From JAJTFW01 sp964534995 (GTDB lineage Bacteria > Bacteroidota > Bacteroidia > AKYH767-A > OLB10), in the NCBI GenBank assembly GCA_964534995.1, contig CAZHSC010000021.1, positions 1 through 47,809 of the forward strand: a stretch of 47,809 nucleotides of DNA. Reading direction: 5' to 3'. A model generated the notes under the pieces. It saw only the letters and a list, made by a program, of their open reading frames with translations, did no database searches and had not been told where the DNA came from. Below, piece by piece: positions 1 through 8,275 of this stretch. A program made the position numbers and the translations under genes. Position 1 is the first letter of the stretch. Each line of letters begins with the position of its first letter.

Positions 1-5
1 GCGAT

Positions 6-1277
6 ATGAATGTAGTTTCTGTCTTTTCAAGTCTTTTCAGCTCATTCCTGATTGTAGCTCCTGTGTACACTTTTGGAGGAGTGGTGAGGTGTGGTAATAA
101 AACCTCAACTCCCTTGCTGCAGACTGCCATTCATCAGGCGTCACCCTTTGATACCGTCTATGTAAGTTCAGGTATTTACAAACAAGGCAATATCATCATT
201 AACAAACCCCTTACATTTTTAGCGGACCAAAAGGTAACCCTGGATGGAGAAAATAAATATGAAAATTTAACAATAACCAGTAACCAGGTTACGGTGAAAG
301 GATTTACCATTACCAACAGCGGCACCATGAGCACCAAAGACCTGGCAGGGATAAAGGTATTAGCCAGCCGCGAAGTAGTGCTGGAAAATAACAGCGTCAT
401 CCATTGCAACTTTGGCATCTATCTGTCCAACACCAAAAAATGCAAAGTGGCCGGAAACCGGGTAACAGGAAATGAAATTGAAGATCATAATGTTGGCAAT
501 GGAATACATGTCTGGAAAGCAGACAGTATAATGATTATTGACAATGAATCCACAGGACAAAGGGATGGCATTTACTTCGAATTTGTTACCAACTCTACCA
601 TAGTAAACAATCACTCGCATGATAACATGCGTTACGGTTTGCATTTTATGTTTTCTCACAGCAACACTTATACCTCCAATGAATTTTCAAGAAACGGTGC
701 GGGAGTGGCGGTGATGTATTCGCATCACGTTAAAATGCATAACAATTCATTCAATCATAACTGGGGTGCCAGCGCCTACGGAATTTTACTCAAGGATATT
801 TCAGACAGTGAAATTCAGAATAATAGATTTGAATTCAATTCCGCTGGTATATATATGGAAGGGAGTAACCGTATCAGTATGAAGAACAACTCCTTCAACA
901 ATAACGGCTGGGCATTACGCATGCAGGCCAGTTGTACCGAAAACAAGGTTTACCTAAATAATTTTCATGGAAATACTTTTGATGTATCTACCAACGGCGA
1001 AACACAACTGAACGAATTTAAAGATAACTACTGGGATAAATATGAGGGATATGACCTGAATAAGGATGGGCATGGGGATGTCCCATATCGTCCGGTGAGT
1101 CTTTTCTCGATGATCGTAGAACAGTTGCCACCGGGGCTGCTGCTGCTGCGGAGTTTTATGGTATATCTCCTCGACAGAGCGGAAAAAATCATTCCCTCTC
1201 TCACTCCTGTCAACCTCATTGATGAAAGCCCGATGATGAAATCAATCCCTATCAGAAATAATGAATCAATATCCTGA
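6..1277 (+). CDS. nosD: NosD, periplasmic nitrous-oxide-reductase maturation protein
   Basis: NosD is the periplasmic partner of the NosFY ABC transporter and is needed to build the CuZ centre of N2O reductase. The 423-residue protein starts with a hydrophobic export signal (about residues 5-25). A right-handed beta-helix of repeated N-x-[FI]-x-x-N-x-x-G-type turns follows (about 60-330), typical of the NosD/CASH fold. The C-terminal stretch with DLNKDGHGDVPYRPVSLFSM and the following FMVYLLDRAEK segment is characteristic of NosD and separates it from other beta-helix proteins. The ATG lies 6 bases into the window, so upstream nos genes (nosZ, nosL expected) are cut off. The fasciclin gene, nosF and nosY follow on the same strand as one operon. 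Identification is from family knowledge and is firm. Confidence 0.93.
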   Translation: MNVVSVFSSLFSSFLIVAPVYTFGGVVRCGNKTSTPLLQTAIHQASPFDTVYVSSGIYKQGNIIINKPLTFLADQKVTLDGENKYENLTITSNQVTVKGFTITNSGTMSTKDLAGIKVLASREVVLENNSVIHCNFGIYLSNTKKCKVAGNRVTGNEIEDHNVGNGIHVWKADSIMIIDNESTGQRDGIYFEFVTNSTIVNNHSHDNMRYGLHFMFSHSNTYTSNEFSRNGAGVAVMYSHHVKMHNNSFNHNWGASAYGILLKDISDSEIQNNRFEFNSAGIYMEGSNRISMKNNSFNNNGWALRMQASCTENKVYLNNFHGNTFDVSTNGETQLNEFKDNYWDKYEGYDLNKDGHGDVPYRPVSLFSMIVEQLPPGLLLLRSFMVYLLDRAEKIIPSLTPVNLIDESPMMKSIPIRNNESIS

Positions 1278-1325
1278 TTAACAAACCTGCAAATACAATT
1301 GTACTAACCATTAAAAATTCAAATT

Positions 1326-1915
1326 ATGAAAAAGAACCAACTCTTATTAGTAGGCTTATCCATTGCCATCAATTCTGTAATCTTTTTTTCAGGTTGTGGG
1401 GGCAACACAGGAAATGAAACCAGTACCGCAGCTGCAACAGAAGAAGCCGCTGCAGTAGCCGGTCAGTCTGCTGTAAAAGATGATGAGTCGCAGAAAGATG
1501 TTGTAAAAGTTGCCGCCGGTAGTAAGGACCACACTACTTTAGTTACCGCTGTACAAACCGCCGAGTTGGTGGATGTGCTGAGCAATGCGGGTCCTTTCAC
1601 CGTATTCGCACCCACCAATGACGCTTTTAACCTCCTGCCTGCCGGAACTGTTGAAAGCCTCCTGAAACCTGAAAACAAAGAAAAACTACAGGACATATTA
1701 CAGTATCATGTGGCCGTAGCTGTGTATAAGCCTGAAATGCTGANNNNNNNNNNGATGGTCAGGTAATTAATATGGCCAATAGCGGCAATATTACCATTGG
1801 GGTAAAAGACGGTAAGATCACCGTGAACGGCAAGGCCAATGTACTGGCATCTATCAATGCCTCAAATGGCATCATCCATGTAATTGATCAGGTACTTTTA
1901 GAAGATAAAAAGTAG
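1326..1915 (+). CDS. Fasciclin-domain lipoprotein in the nos operon (interrupted by assembly gap)
   Basis: The N-terminus has a lipoprotein signal (hydrophobic run ending FFSGC, Cys at about residue 24), then an Ala/Thr/Glu-rich linker and a fasciclin (FAS1/beta-Ig-H3) domain. The domain shows the H1 motif GPFTVFAPTNDAF and the YHV motif before the gap; after it the frame reads DGQVINM and ends NGIIHVIDQVLL, the H2-type end of a FAS1 domain. The two halves are in different frames only because ten placeholder Ns (1744-1753) separate them, so I treat this as one intact gene, not a pseudogene. The TAG stop at 1913-1915 overlaps the GTG start of nosF by one base, so the genes are probably translationally coupled. 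FAS1 domains mediate adhesion or protein binding; a role in N2O reductase maturation is inferred only from position. Confidence 0.85.
1744..1753. other. Assembly gap (10 N)
   Basis: Ten consecutive Ns, a usual placeholder for a scaffold join of unknown length. For the two fasciclin halves to be in frame the true gap must be 2 modulo 3 bases long. From my recollection of related FAS1 proteins, in which about one residue separates the equivalent segments, the real gap may be as small as 2 bases. Confidence 0.95.
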
Positions 1916-2634
1916 TGATTAAAATAGAAAATTTATGTAAGTCGTTTGGTAAGGTTAGTGTTTTAAACAGCTTACACCTTGAATTGGAAAGGGGCCAGTC
2001 AATTGCACTGATTGGCCCCAACGGTTCAGGCAAAACCACCCTGATCAAATGCATTCTTGGCCTGGCCATTCCCGATACCGGCAATATACGCATTGACGGA
2101 ACGGAAGTGCGTGGCGCCTGGCAGTACCGCAGCCGCATCGGATATATGCCACAGATAGGACGCTATCCGGACAACATTACGGTGCTGCAGTTACTGGATA
2201 TGATCAAAGAGATAAGGAAAGGAAGCTACGATCATCTTGACGAAGAATTACTGGAATCATTCGATGTTAAATCTTTTGGCAATAAAACTATGCGTTCGCT
2301 CAGTGGGGGCACGCGGCAAAAGGTAAGTGCCTGCCTCGCGTTTATGTTTAATCCGGATATCTTAATTCTTGATGAACCCACTGCAGGGCTGGATCCTGTA
2401 TCCACCGAAATCCTGAAGGAAAAAGTGAAAGCCGAACAGCAGAAGGGAAAACTGATCCTCATTACTTCACATATCCTGAGTGACCTGGAAGATCTTGCCA
2501 ATGAAGTGATTTTTATAAATGACGGGCGCCTGGTATTTTTTAAGAAAGTTGAAGATATCAAACTTGAAACCGGCTCAGGAAATCTTACCAAAGCGATCGC
2601 CAGGATCATGCGGGAACAAAATCTCATCGTTTAA
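1915..2634 (+). CDS. nosF: NosF, ABC transporter ATP-binding protein
   Basis: This is the ATPase subunit of the NosDFY system that supports CuZ assembly in N2O reductase. The 239-residue protein has a Walker A loop GPNGSGKTT (about 34-42), the ABC signature LSGGT (129-133) and a Walker B ILILDEP with the catalytic Glu at about 154; the switch His lies in ITSHILSD. The start is GTG, sharing its first base with the TAG stop of the upstream fasciclin gene; no better ATG is present before the beta-strand that opens the domain. The fold alone would only say ABC ATPase. The name rests on its position between nosD and a matching ABC-2 permease. Confidence 0.9.
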   Translation: MIKIENLCKSFGKVSVLNSLHLELERGQSIALIGPNGSGKTTLIKCILGLAIPDTGNIRIDGTEVRGAWQYRSRIGYMPQIGRYPDNITVLQLLDMIKEIRKGSYDHLDEELLESFDVKSFGNKTMRSLSGGTRQKVSACLAFMFNPDILILDEPTAGLDPVSTEILKEKVKAEQQKGKLILITSHILSDLEDLANEVIFINDGRLVFFKKVEDIKLETGSGNLTKAIARIMREQNLIV

Positions 2635-2660
2635 TCACCACCATCTCTTCATTAATTTTT

Positions 2661-3578
2661 ATGTTTACAAAAAATAAAAACAAAAACATTTTCCCGGTTA
2701 CGCCGAAGGCAACTGCAATTAGCGGAACCGCGAAAGTGATTACTATGAAGGAAACTTTTTCACCACAAGCAGTAACTGCCACAGAAGGCAGCCACCGGAG
2801 CAATCACCTTATGCTAAGATTGCTCAAATATGTGCTGCTTGATATCCTGAAAAACAAATTGGTTGTATTTTACACCTTGTTCCTGCTGGCGATTTCATTT
2901 GGCCTTTTTTCTATAAGCGGCGATGCCACCAAAGGTATTGCCAGCCTGCTGAATATTATTTTGCTGGTAACACCCCTGCTGAGCATTATTTTCTCCACCA
3001 TTTATTTCTACAACTCCTATGAGTTCATAGAATTGCTATCGTCACAGCCTATCCGTCGAAAAACGATACTTTTAAGCCAGTATTTTGGTTTAAGCCTCTC
3101 GCTGCTCACCTCCCTACTCATCGGACTGGGGATACCTGTTTTTATTTTTTCTCCGGGTATAGAAGGGCTTTCATTACTGTTAAGTGCCTGTGGATTGACG
3201 ATGGTTTTTGTATCTCTTGCCCTGTTGTCGGCCCTGCTGACAAGAGATAAAGCGAGAGGGATCGGACTTTCCATTTTACTCTGGTTTTATTTTACGATTT
3301 TATACGATGCCCTCATGCTCATGATCATGTTCGCATTAATTGATTACCCGATGGAGATGACAACCCTGATCATGGTTGCCTTAAACCCGATTGATTTAGC
3401 CAGGGTCATTGTTTTATTACAGCTTGACATTTCGGCATTGATGGGCTATACCGGAGCCATGATGCAGGATATACTCGGAAAAAGCTGGGGAATTATGGCC
3501 GCGACAGGAGTGATGCTGGCATGGATTGTTTTACCCCTGAGCTTCGCCCTGGTAAAATTCAAAAACCGGGACTTATAG
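2661..3578 (+). CDS. nosY: NosY, ABC-2 type permease of the nos system
   Basis: The protein is a multi-pass membrane protein with six hydrophobic segments (from about residue 65 on), preceded by the motif LRLLKYVLLDILKNK that commonly opens Bacteroidota NosY proteins. It is the membrane partner of NosF and of periplasmic NosD. The first ATG (2661) gives 305 residues with a polar, low-complexity 50-residue N-terminal extension. The ATG at 2811 would start directly at the conserved segment and give about 255 residues, closer to the usual family length. I keep the long frame because it stays open for 150 bases directly after nosF, but the start is uncertain. It ends 25 bases from the convergent dsbD stop. 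Confidence 0.88.
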   Translation: MFTKNKNKNIFPVTPKATAISGTAKVITMKETFSPQAVTATEGSHRSNHLMLRLLKYVLLDILKNKLVVFYTLFLLAISFGLFSISGDATKGIASLLNIILLVTPLLSIIFSTIYFYNSYEFIELLSSQPIRRKTILLSQYFGLSLSLLTSLLIGLGIPVFIFSPGIEGLSLLLSACGLTMVFVSLALLSALLTRDKARGIGLSILLWFYFTILYDALMLMIMFALIDYPMEMTTLIMVALNPIDLARVIVLLQLDISALMGYTGAMMQDILGKSWGIMAATGVMLAWIVLPLSFALVKFKNRDL

Positions 3579-3603
3579 CCTGAGTGAGGAATAACATCCC
3601 GGA

Positions 3604-5673
3604 TCAATTCATCCTGTTTTTAAAACGGCAAATACCTTCTTCCAGGAACTTCTTATATTGGATGGCATCGGGTGTATAGCCTCTGGGGACAGCCAGCAAT
3701 TTTCCATCATGGTCGAGCAGTACATAAAATGGCTGTGAATTGGTCTGGTAAATCCGGCTTTGAAGGTCACTCCACTTATTCCCTGTTGATTTGATTTTCT
3801 TTCCGCTGAATTCACTTACATACTGATCGGCCTGTGGCAAAGGCGTTTTATCGTCCACATACAGTGAAATCAACACATAATCATCCGAAAGTATTTTAAG
3901 TATTTCCGGCTGCGACCAGACATTATCTTCCATCTTCCGGCAATTCACACAACTCCAGCCTGTAAAATCAATCATCACTGGCTTACCTGTTTGACGGGCA
4001 TATGCCATGCCCGCTTCATAATCATGAAAGCAATTCAGGTTATGCGGACAACTTTCCGCGTGGCTGCTACCTTCCTGATGCGTAATCCACTCCTTATAAA
4101 ATTCGGGGGGGGGAAAGCCGCTGATGATCCGTAAGGGTGCACCCCATAATCCGGGAATGAGGTAAATCGTAAATGTGAAGGTGATGATGGCAAATATCAA
4201 TCTGCCGGTTCCCAGATAACTCATTTCACTGTCGTGTGAAAACTTGATTTTACCCACCAGGTATAAACTCATTAAGCCAAAAATGGCTATCCACAATGCG
4301 ATAAACACTTCCCTTTTTAATATGCCCCAGTGATAGGCAAGGTCCACATTTGACAGGAATTTAAGCGCGAGCGCTAGTTCCAGGAATCCAAGTACCACCT
4401 TTACGGAGTTCAGCCAACCGCCGGATTTTGGCAGCGAGTTGAGCCATCCCGGAAAGGCGGCAAACAAACCAAAAGGGAGTGCGAGGGCCAATGCAAAACC
4501 GGTCATTCCCATAATAGGTCCCATATAGGAAGAACCACGGGCCGCTTCTACCAACAGCGTACCGATAATAGGTCCGGTACATGAAAATGAAACAAGGCTC
4601 AACGTAAAGGCCATAAAGAAAATTCCGATTAAGCCTCCCTTATCAGATGCCTGGTCGGCTTTATTCACCCATGAACTGGGCAAAGTCAACTCAAAAGCAC
4701 CAAAGAAGGATAAAGCAAAAATGAAGAAGATAATGAAAAACAACATATTAAAAAATACATTACTTGCCATGGCATTCAAAGCATCAGAACCCAGCGTAAC
4801 CGTTACTAAAAATCCGAGCAATACATATATCAAAATGATGGATACCGCATAGATGATGGCATTGGCCAAGCCCTTGCGCCGGGTAGGGCTACGCTTGGTA
4901 AAGAAACTCACTGTTAAAGGAATCATCGGAAAAACGCAGGGTGTCAGCAGGGCCAACAATCCTCCTATAATACCGGCAATGAATATACCCCAAAACGATT
5001 TATCGGCCGTCTCGCCGGCCGTACCATCCCCGCAACCGGGTTCCAGGTGCGAAATATCTCCGCTGGGTTCATTTACTTTACCGGACCCTGAAGCGGGTGG
5101 TATCACCGTTTTATTCAGACTTGTATCAACAACAACAGGAGCTGCAATCACTGTATCCGTAAGAACAGCAGTTGTTTTCGCATCTTTCTCTTCTTTTACC
5201 GGCTCCGCAGCTTTCGCCTCCCCTTTTACCGGAATACTAAACTCAATTTCATCGGGCGGCAGGCACATCTGGTCATTGCAAACCATGAATTCAAGGCTTC
5301 CCTTTACCTCGAAAGCAGCTTTGGTATTCAATTTTATCTTCTGACGGAAAACAGCTTCCTCGCCGTAGTACTTCACTTTCATATCGAAATTCGAATCGAA
5401 AACTTCTTCGGCAAATGGTTCACTTGTCTTTCCTTCGAGGCTGAAATTTTTATCCGGATTAAACTTGAATGTTGTGGGTATAGGTCCACCCGCAGGGATA
5501 TCCTGTGCATACAGATGCCAGCCCTTGTCAATCTTCGCTTTCAGAATCAGTGTGGCGGAAGTTCCCTTTTGCTCTATATCAAAAACCCATTTTACCGGGC
5601 GCTGAATCTGACTTAGCACCTGGCCAACAGAAAGAATAAGGAACAGGGAAAGAAGGTATCTGAATTTTTGCAT
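3604..5673 (-). CDS. dsbD: DsbD-type thiol:disulfide reductase (transmembrane electron conduit)
   Basis: DsbD carries electrons from cytoplasmic thioredoxin to periplasmic thiol proteins, for example for cytochrome c and copper-protein maturation. All three modules are visible in 689 residues. After a signal peptide comes an N-terminal alpha domain with CNDQMC (about 132-137). A CcdA-like membrane region has conserved Cys in TPCVFPMIP (about 246) and SFSCTGP (about 365). A C-terminal thioredoxin domain has the active site CVNC (about 575-578). The reading frame opens upstream with a TTG that lies inside the putative -7 promoter element, so I start at the ATG that gives a clean signal peptide (MQKFRYLLSLFLILS); an ATG at 5688 is the alternative. 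A nine-C run between the membrane and thioredoxin modules could be prone to slippage. It may serve the adjacent nos system, but this is inference. Confidence 0.92.
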   Translation of the reverse strand: MQKFRYLLSLFLILSVGQVLSQIQRPVKWVFDIEQKGTSATLILKAKIDKGWHLYAQDIPAGGPIPTTFKFNPDKNFSLEGKTSEPFAEEVFDSNFDMKVKYYGEEAVFRQKIKLNTKAAFEVKGSLEFMVCNDQMCLPPDEIEFSIPVKGEAKAAEPVKEEKDAKTTAVLTDTVIAAPVVVDTSLNKTVIPPASGSGKVNEPSGDISHLEPGCGDGTAGETADKSFWGIFIAGIIGGLLALLTPCVFPMIPLTVSFFTKRSPTRRKGLANAIIYAVSIILIYVLLGFLVTVTLGSDALNAMASNVFFNMLFFIIFFIFALSFFGAFELTLPSSWVNKADQASDKGGLIGIFFMAFTLSLVSFSCTGPIIGTLLVEAARGSSYMGPIMGMTGFALALALPFGLFAAFPGWLNSLPKSGGWLNSVKVVLGFLELALALKFLSNVDLAYHWGILKREVFIALWIAIFGLMSLYLVGKIKFSHDSEMSYLGTGRLIFAIITFTFTIYLIPGLWGAPLRIISGFPPPEFYKEWITHQEGSSHAESCPHNLNCFHDYEAGMAYARQTGKPVMIDFTGWSCVNCRKMEDNVWSQPEILKILSDDYVLISLYVDDKTPLPQADQYVSEFSGKKIKSTGNKWSDLQSRIYQTNSQPFYVLLDHDGKLLAVPRGYTPDAIQYKKFLEEGICRFKNRMN

Positions 5674-5700
5674 AAACCAGGCTGTCATCGGGTTGGGATT

Positions 5701-5708
5701 CAAAGATA
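5701..5708 (-). promoter_or_regulatory. Putative -7 element (TATCTTTG) of dsbD
   Basis: On the minus strand this reads TATCTTTG, an exact match to the Bacteroidota -7 consensus TAnnTTTG, 12 bases before the ATG at 5688 and 27 before the preferred ATG at 5673. No clear TTTG -33 box lies at the right distance. Confidence 0.45.
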
Positions 5709-5762
5709 GTCAATCAAATAAAAAGAGTAGTCACCCTGAAAATTGCCCTAAATGCTTAGTCT

Positions 5763-6377
5763 TCAGCTTTTCTTCACATAAAAATAAGATCGCTGGCCGG
5801 CCACATCGTCAAAGGTGACCGGATCTTTATCCCAAAATTCATAGAAGAAACTGATGAGGGCAAAGTCGCCTGAGCAACCTGCTGTATGCATAATCAGGCA
5901 ACCGTAAACCACCCAGCTCCAGGATTCCGGCAGTACGGTAAACAGATAAATCAACAATCCATTAATCAACAAAAAAGGAGCAATGGCCAACATGACAAAG
6001 GCCGATTTTTCTGCTACAAAACGATCCGCCATCGCATAAAAAACCAATTGTCTCCATATCGCTTTATAGGTGACCACCGGCGCATGTGCCAATTTATATC
6101 CTACACCATGAATCAGCTCGTGCAAGGGTATAATCAGAAAAAAAGCGGGCAGGCCTGTGAGCATTTTTAACACATTAGCACCTGTTTTTTCCGACTGCCA
6201 CAGGAGGAAAACAGCGGTGCCGATCATAAAAAAATTAAAAATCCAGTAAAAAACAATGACCAGGTTAATTTTAAAAAAATACCCCTTTACAAAGGTGACC
6301 AGTTCGTGGTGGGGCAAACAGGTATGCAGTGCATACCCATTCTCTTCCAGGTTATCGGGAGTGAGTTTAACAGCCAT
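5763..6377 (-). CDS. DUF3267 membrane protein with HExxH motif
   Basis: The product has 204 residues and four or so hydrophobic segments. In the second third it carries PLHELIHGVGYKL, which contains HELIH, a zinc-metalloprotease type HExxH motif, as in DUF3267 proteins (putative membrane zinc metalloproteases). The function is not established; a site-2-like intramembrane or envelope protease is only a possibility. The frame opens with a TTG at 6386 that overlaps a promoter -7 element, so the ATG at 6377 (MAVKLTPDN) is the better start. It stands alone between dsbD (same strand, separated by a promoter) and a divergent DinB-family gene. Confidence 0.8.
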   Translation of the reverse strand: MAVKLTPDNLEENGYALHTCLPHHELVTFVKGYFFKINLVIVFYWIFNFFMIGTAVFLLWQSEKTGANVLKMLTGLPAFFLIIPLHELIHGVGYKLAHAPVVTYKAIWRQLVFYAMADRFVAEKSAFVMLAIAPFLLINGLLIYLFTVLPESWSWVVYGCLIMHTAGCSGDFALISFFYEFWDKDPVTFDDVAGQRSYFYVKKS

Positions 6378-6383
6378 TAGAAA

Positions 6384-6391
6384 CAAATTTA
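6384..6391 (-). promoter_or_regulatory. Putative -7 element (TAAATTTG) of the DUF3267 gene
   Basis: The minus strand reads TAAATTTG, matching TAnnTTTG, only 6 bases before the ATG at 6377. No convincing -33 TTTG is seen. If used, the transcript would have essentially no 5' leader. Confidence 0.4.
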
Positions 6392-6558
6392 GCAGAAACG
6401 GTATTCAGGAAAAAGAAAAAGCATACATCTATATAAGCGGCATCCAATAAATGAACAGATATGTTCCATATTATTGCCTGAAATAATCAGCGGATTAAAA
6501 ATGATATGGGAATCCGGAACACTTATATAAATTTACCTGCAGACTAAATTTCATTCAG

Positions 6559-7092
6559 ATGAATACTGATTCCCTCAAGTATCCAATTGGAAAATTCATT
6601 CCTCCCGGAACTATTTCAGAAGAAGATATAATCTGCTGGACAGCTGTTCTTGAAAAGCTGCCGTTGCTGTTACGGCAGGCTGTACAGGACCTTTCGGAGG
6701 AGCAACTGAATTCCCCTTACCGCGAAGGCGGATGGACCCTCCGGCAAGTGGTTCATCACCTCGCCGACAGCCATATGAACGCTTATATTCGCTTTAAGCT
6801 GGCCCTTACCGAAGACCATCCAAACATTAAGCCTTACATCGAAAAAAAATGGGCGGAAATGCCAGACTCCACACAAGGACAAATTGAAATGTCATTGCAA
6901 CTGCTGGAGTCATTGCACCGGCGCTGGACAAGCGTATTAAGTAACCTGAACGGGGCTGAATGGAAACGCAGTTATTATCACCCGGAAAACAAAAAAACCT
7001 TTCAGCTGGATTATGCACTGGGGCTCTATGCCTGGCACAGCGAACACCACCTGGCACATATCACCGGCCACAAACAGCGGCAAGGCTGGTAA
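6559..7092 (+). CDS. DinB/YfiT-family metal-dependent protein (bacillithiol-transferase-like)
   Basis: This 177-residue all-helical protein resembles the YfiT/BstA branch of the DinB superfamily. In that branch a four-helix bundle binds a metal through three His, and characterised members transfer bacillithiol to electrophiles. Candidate ligands are in VVHHLADSH (His66/67) and in WHSEHHLAHITGH (His160 and His163/164). Their spacing fits the family, as do the W-T-L-R-Q motif before the first ligand and the length. The ATG start is unambiguous. The gene is monocistronic, convergent with ctaA. The substrate is unknown; a detoxification role is inferred from the family. Confidence 0.85.
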   Translation: MNTDSLKYPIGKFIPPGTISEEDIICWTAVLEKLPLLLRQAVQDLSEEQLNSPYREGGWTLRQVVHHLADSHMNAYIRFKLALTEDHPNIKPYIEKKWAEMPDSTQGQIEMSLQLLESLHRRWTSVLSNLNGAEWKRSYYHPENKKTFQLDYALGLYAWHSEHHLAHITGHKQRQGW

Positions 7093-7213
7093 GGGAGTAA
7101 TACGTTTAAATTTGAATGCATCATCCCTGTAAGGTTAATTAAACATTGGATAAGGTAAACTTACGAAAACGGCACGGGAGGACGGAACCGCTTCCTGCTC
7201 ATTTTTATCTGAA

Positions 7214-8251
7214 TCAGGTAAACCTCAATCTGTGCATCAGATAAATAACGCCGGCGAACAGGAAGAACGCGACAGCCTGATGCGTGACTCCCAGCCACAA
7301 AGGTACTTGCAGCACCAATGTGAGCACACCCAGTATTACCTGCACAAAAACACCTCCCAATAAAAAATATACCGCTTTTCTCTGAGCGGGATCCACGTTC
7401 ATCTTCATGATGCGGTAAGAGAAAACAACAATAAAGAGCAAGAGGACATATGCCAGCAGACGATGAATAAACTGTATACTGGCAATATTATTTATCAGAC
7501 TGGACATACCCTCCTTTCCCCAGGCGAATCCCATGGATTCGGGCAACCATTCCTCCCCCATTTTTGGCCAGGTATTATACGTCCAGCCTGCTTTGGTACC
7601 CGCTACAAAGGCACCGTAGATCACCTGCACTGTTATCAGTAACAATAAAAACTTTGCGTATTTTCTAAACCGGGTTAATGTCATGGCGTTATCCGTCTCC
7701 CTGTGATAAAGTTGGGTAAGCGCCACCCAAAAAATATAGCCAAACGTGATAAATGCAAAACTCAGATGGATGGCCAGCCGGATATGGCTCACGCGAATGT
7801 TTTGCGTCAGGCCACTGGCCACCATGTACCAACCCAGGAAACCCTGAATGCCTCCAAGAACAAACATCAGCATCAACTTAGGCAGAAGATGCTGCGGAAC
7901 CGCTTTCTTAAAATAGAAATAGCCAAATCCAAGCAGGAACACCACACCGATTAACCTGCCAAAAAGGCGATGAATATACTCCCAGAAATAAATGAATTTA
8001 AAATCAGACAAAGTAAAATGGGAATTGACGGCCTGGTACTGGGGTATTTGTTTGTACTTCTCAAACTCCTCTATCCACATTTCTTCGTTGAGCGGGGGTA
8101 TGGCGCCGGTTACTACTTTCCACTCCGTAATAGACAGGCCTGAACCGGTAAGCCGTGTAATGCCACCCACTACCACCATCCCGAAAATTAAAAAGCATCC
8201 GGAAAATAACCAGAAAATCAATTGTCTTTTTATGTTGTTTTCTGCAAGCAT
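7214..8251 (-). CDS. ctaA: Heme A synthase (COX15/CtaA family)
   Basis: CtaA oxidises the C8 methyl of heme O to make heme A for aa3-type terminal oxidases. The 345-residue protein has eight hydrophobic segments. The first is followed by VVVGGITRLTGSGLSITEWK, hallmark of the COX15/CtaA family, and conserved His are seen in EYIHRLFGR, RLAIHLSFAF, FIHRLLAY and GVTHQAVAF, the heme-ligand positions of the two four-helix halves. It lies 24 bases downstream of the aspartate kinase gene on the same strand and is probably co-transcribed with it, although the two functions are unrelated. It indicates aerobic respiration besides the N2O reduction implied by the nos genes. Confidence 0.95.
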   Translation of the reverse strand: MLAENNIKRQLIFWLFSGCFLIFGMVVVGGITRLTGSGLSITEWKVVTGAIPPLNEEMWIEEFEKYKQIPQYQAVNSHFTLSDFKFIYFWEYIHRLFGRLIGVVFLLGFGYFYFKKAVPQHLLPKLMLMFVLGGIQGFLGWYMVASGLTQNIRVSHIRLAIHLSFAFITFGYIFWVALTQLYHRETDNAMTLTRFRKYAKFLLLLITVQVIYGAFVAGTKAGWTYNTWPKMGEEWLPESMGFAWGKEGMSSLINNIASIQFIHRLLAYVLLLFIVVFSYRIMKMNVDPAQRKAVYFLLGGVFVQVILGVLTLVLQVPLWLGVTHQAVAFFLFAGVIYLMHRLRFT

Positions 8252-8275
8252 GCTACATCTTTATCAAACTGAACA

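Noticed and set aside
1463..1766. Fasciclin gene as a frameshifted pseudogene
   Set aside because: The frame change is caused by the 10-N placeholder; both halves match one FAS1 domain.
4853..5344. 163-residue plus-strand ORF
   Set aside because: Lies wholly antisense to the well-supported dsbD; its sequence has no domain character and follows the codon pattern of dsbD.
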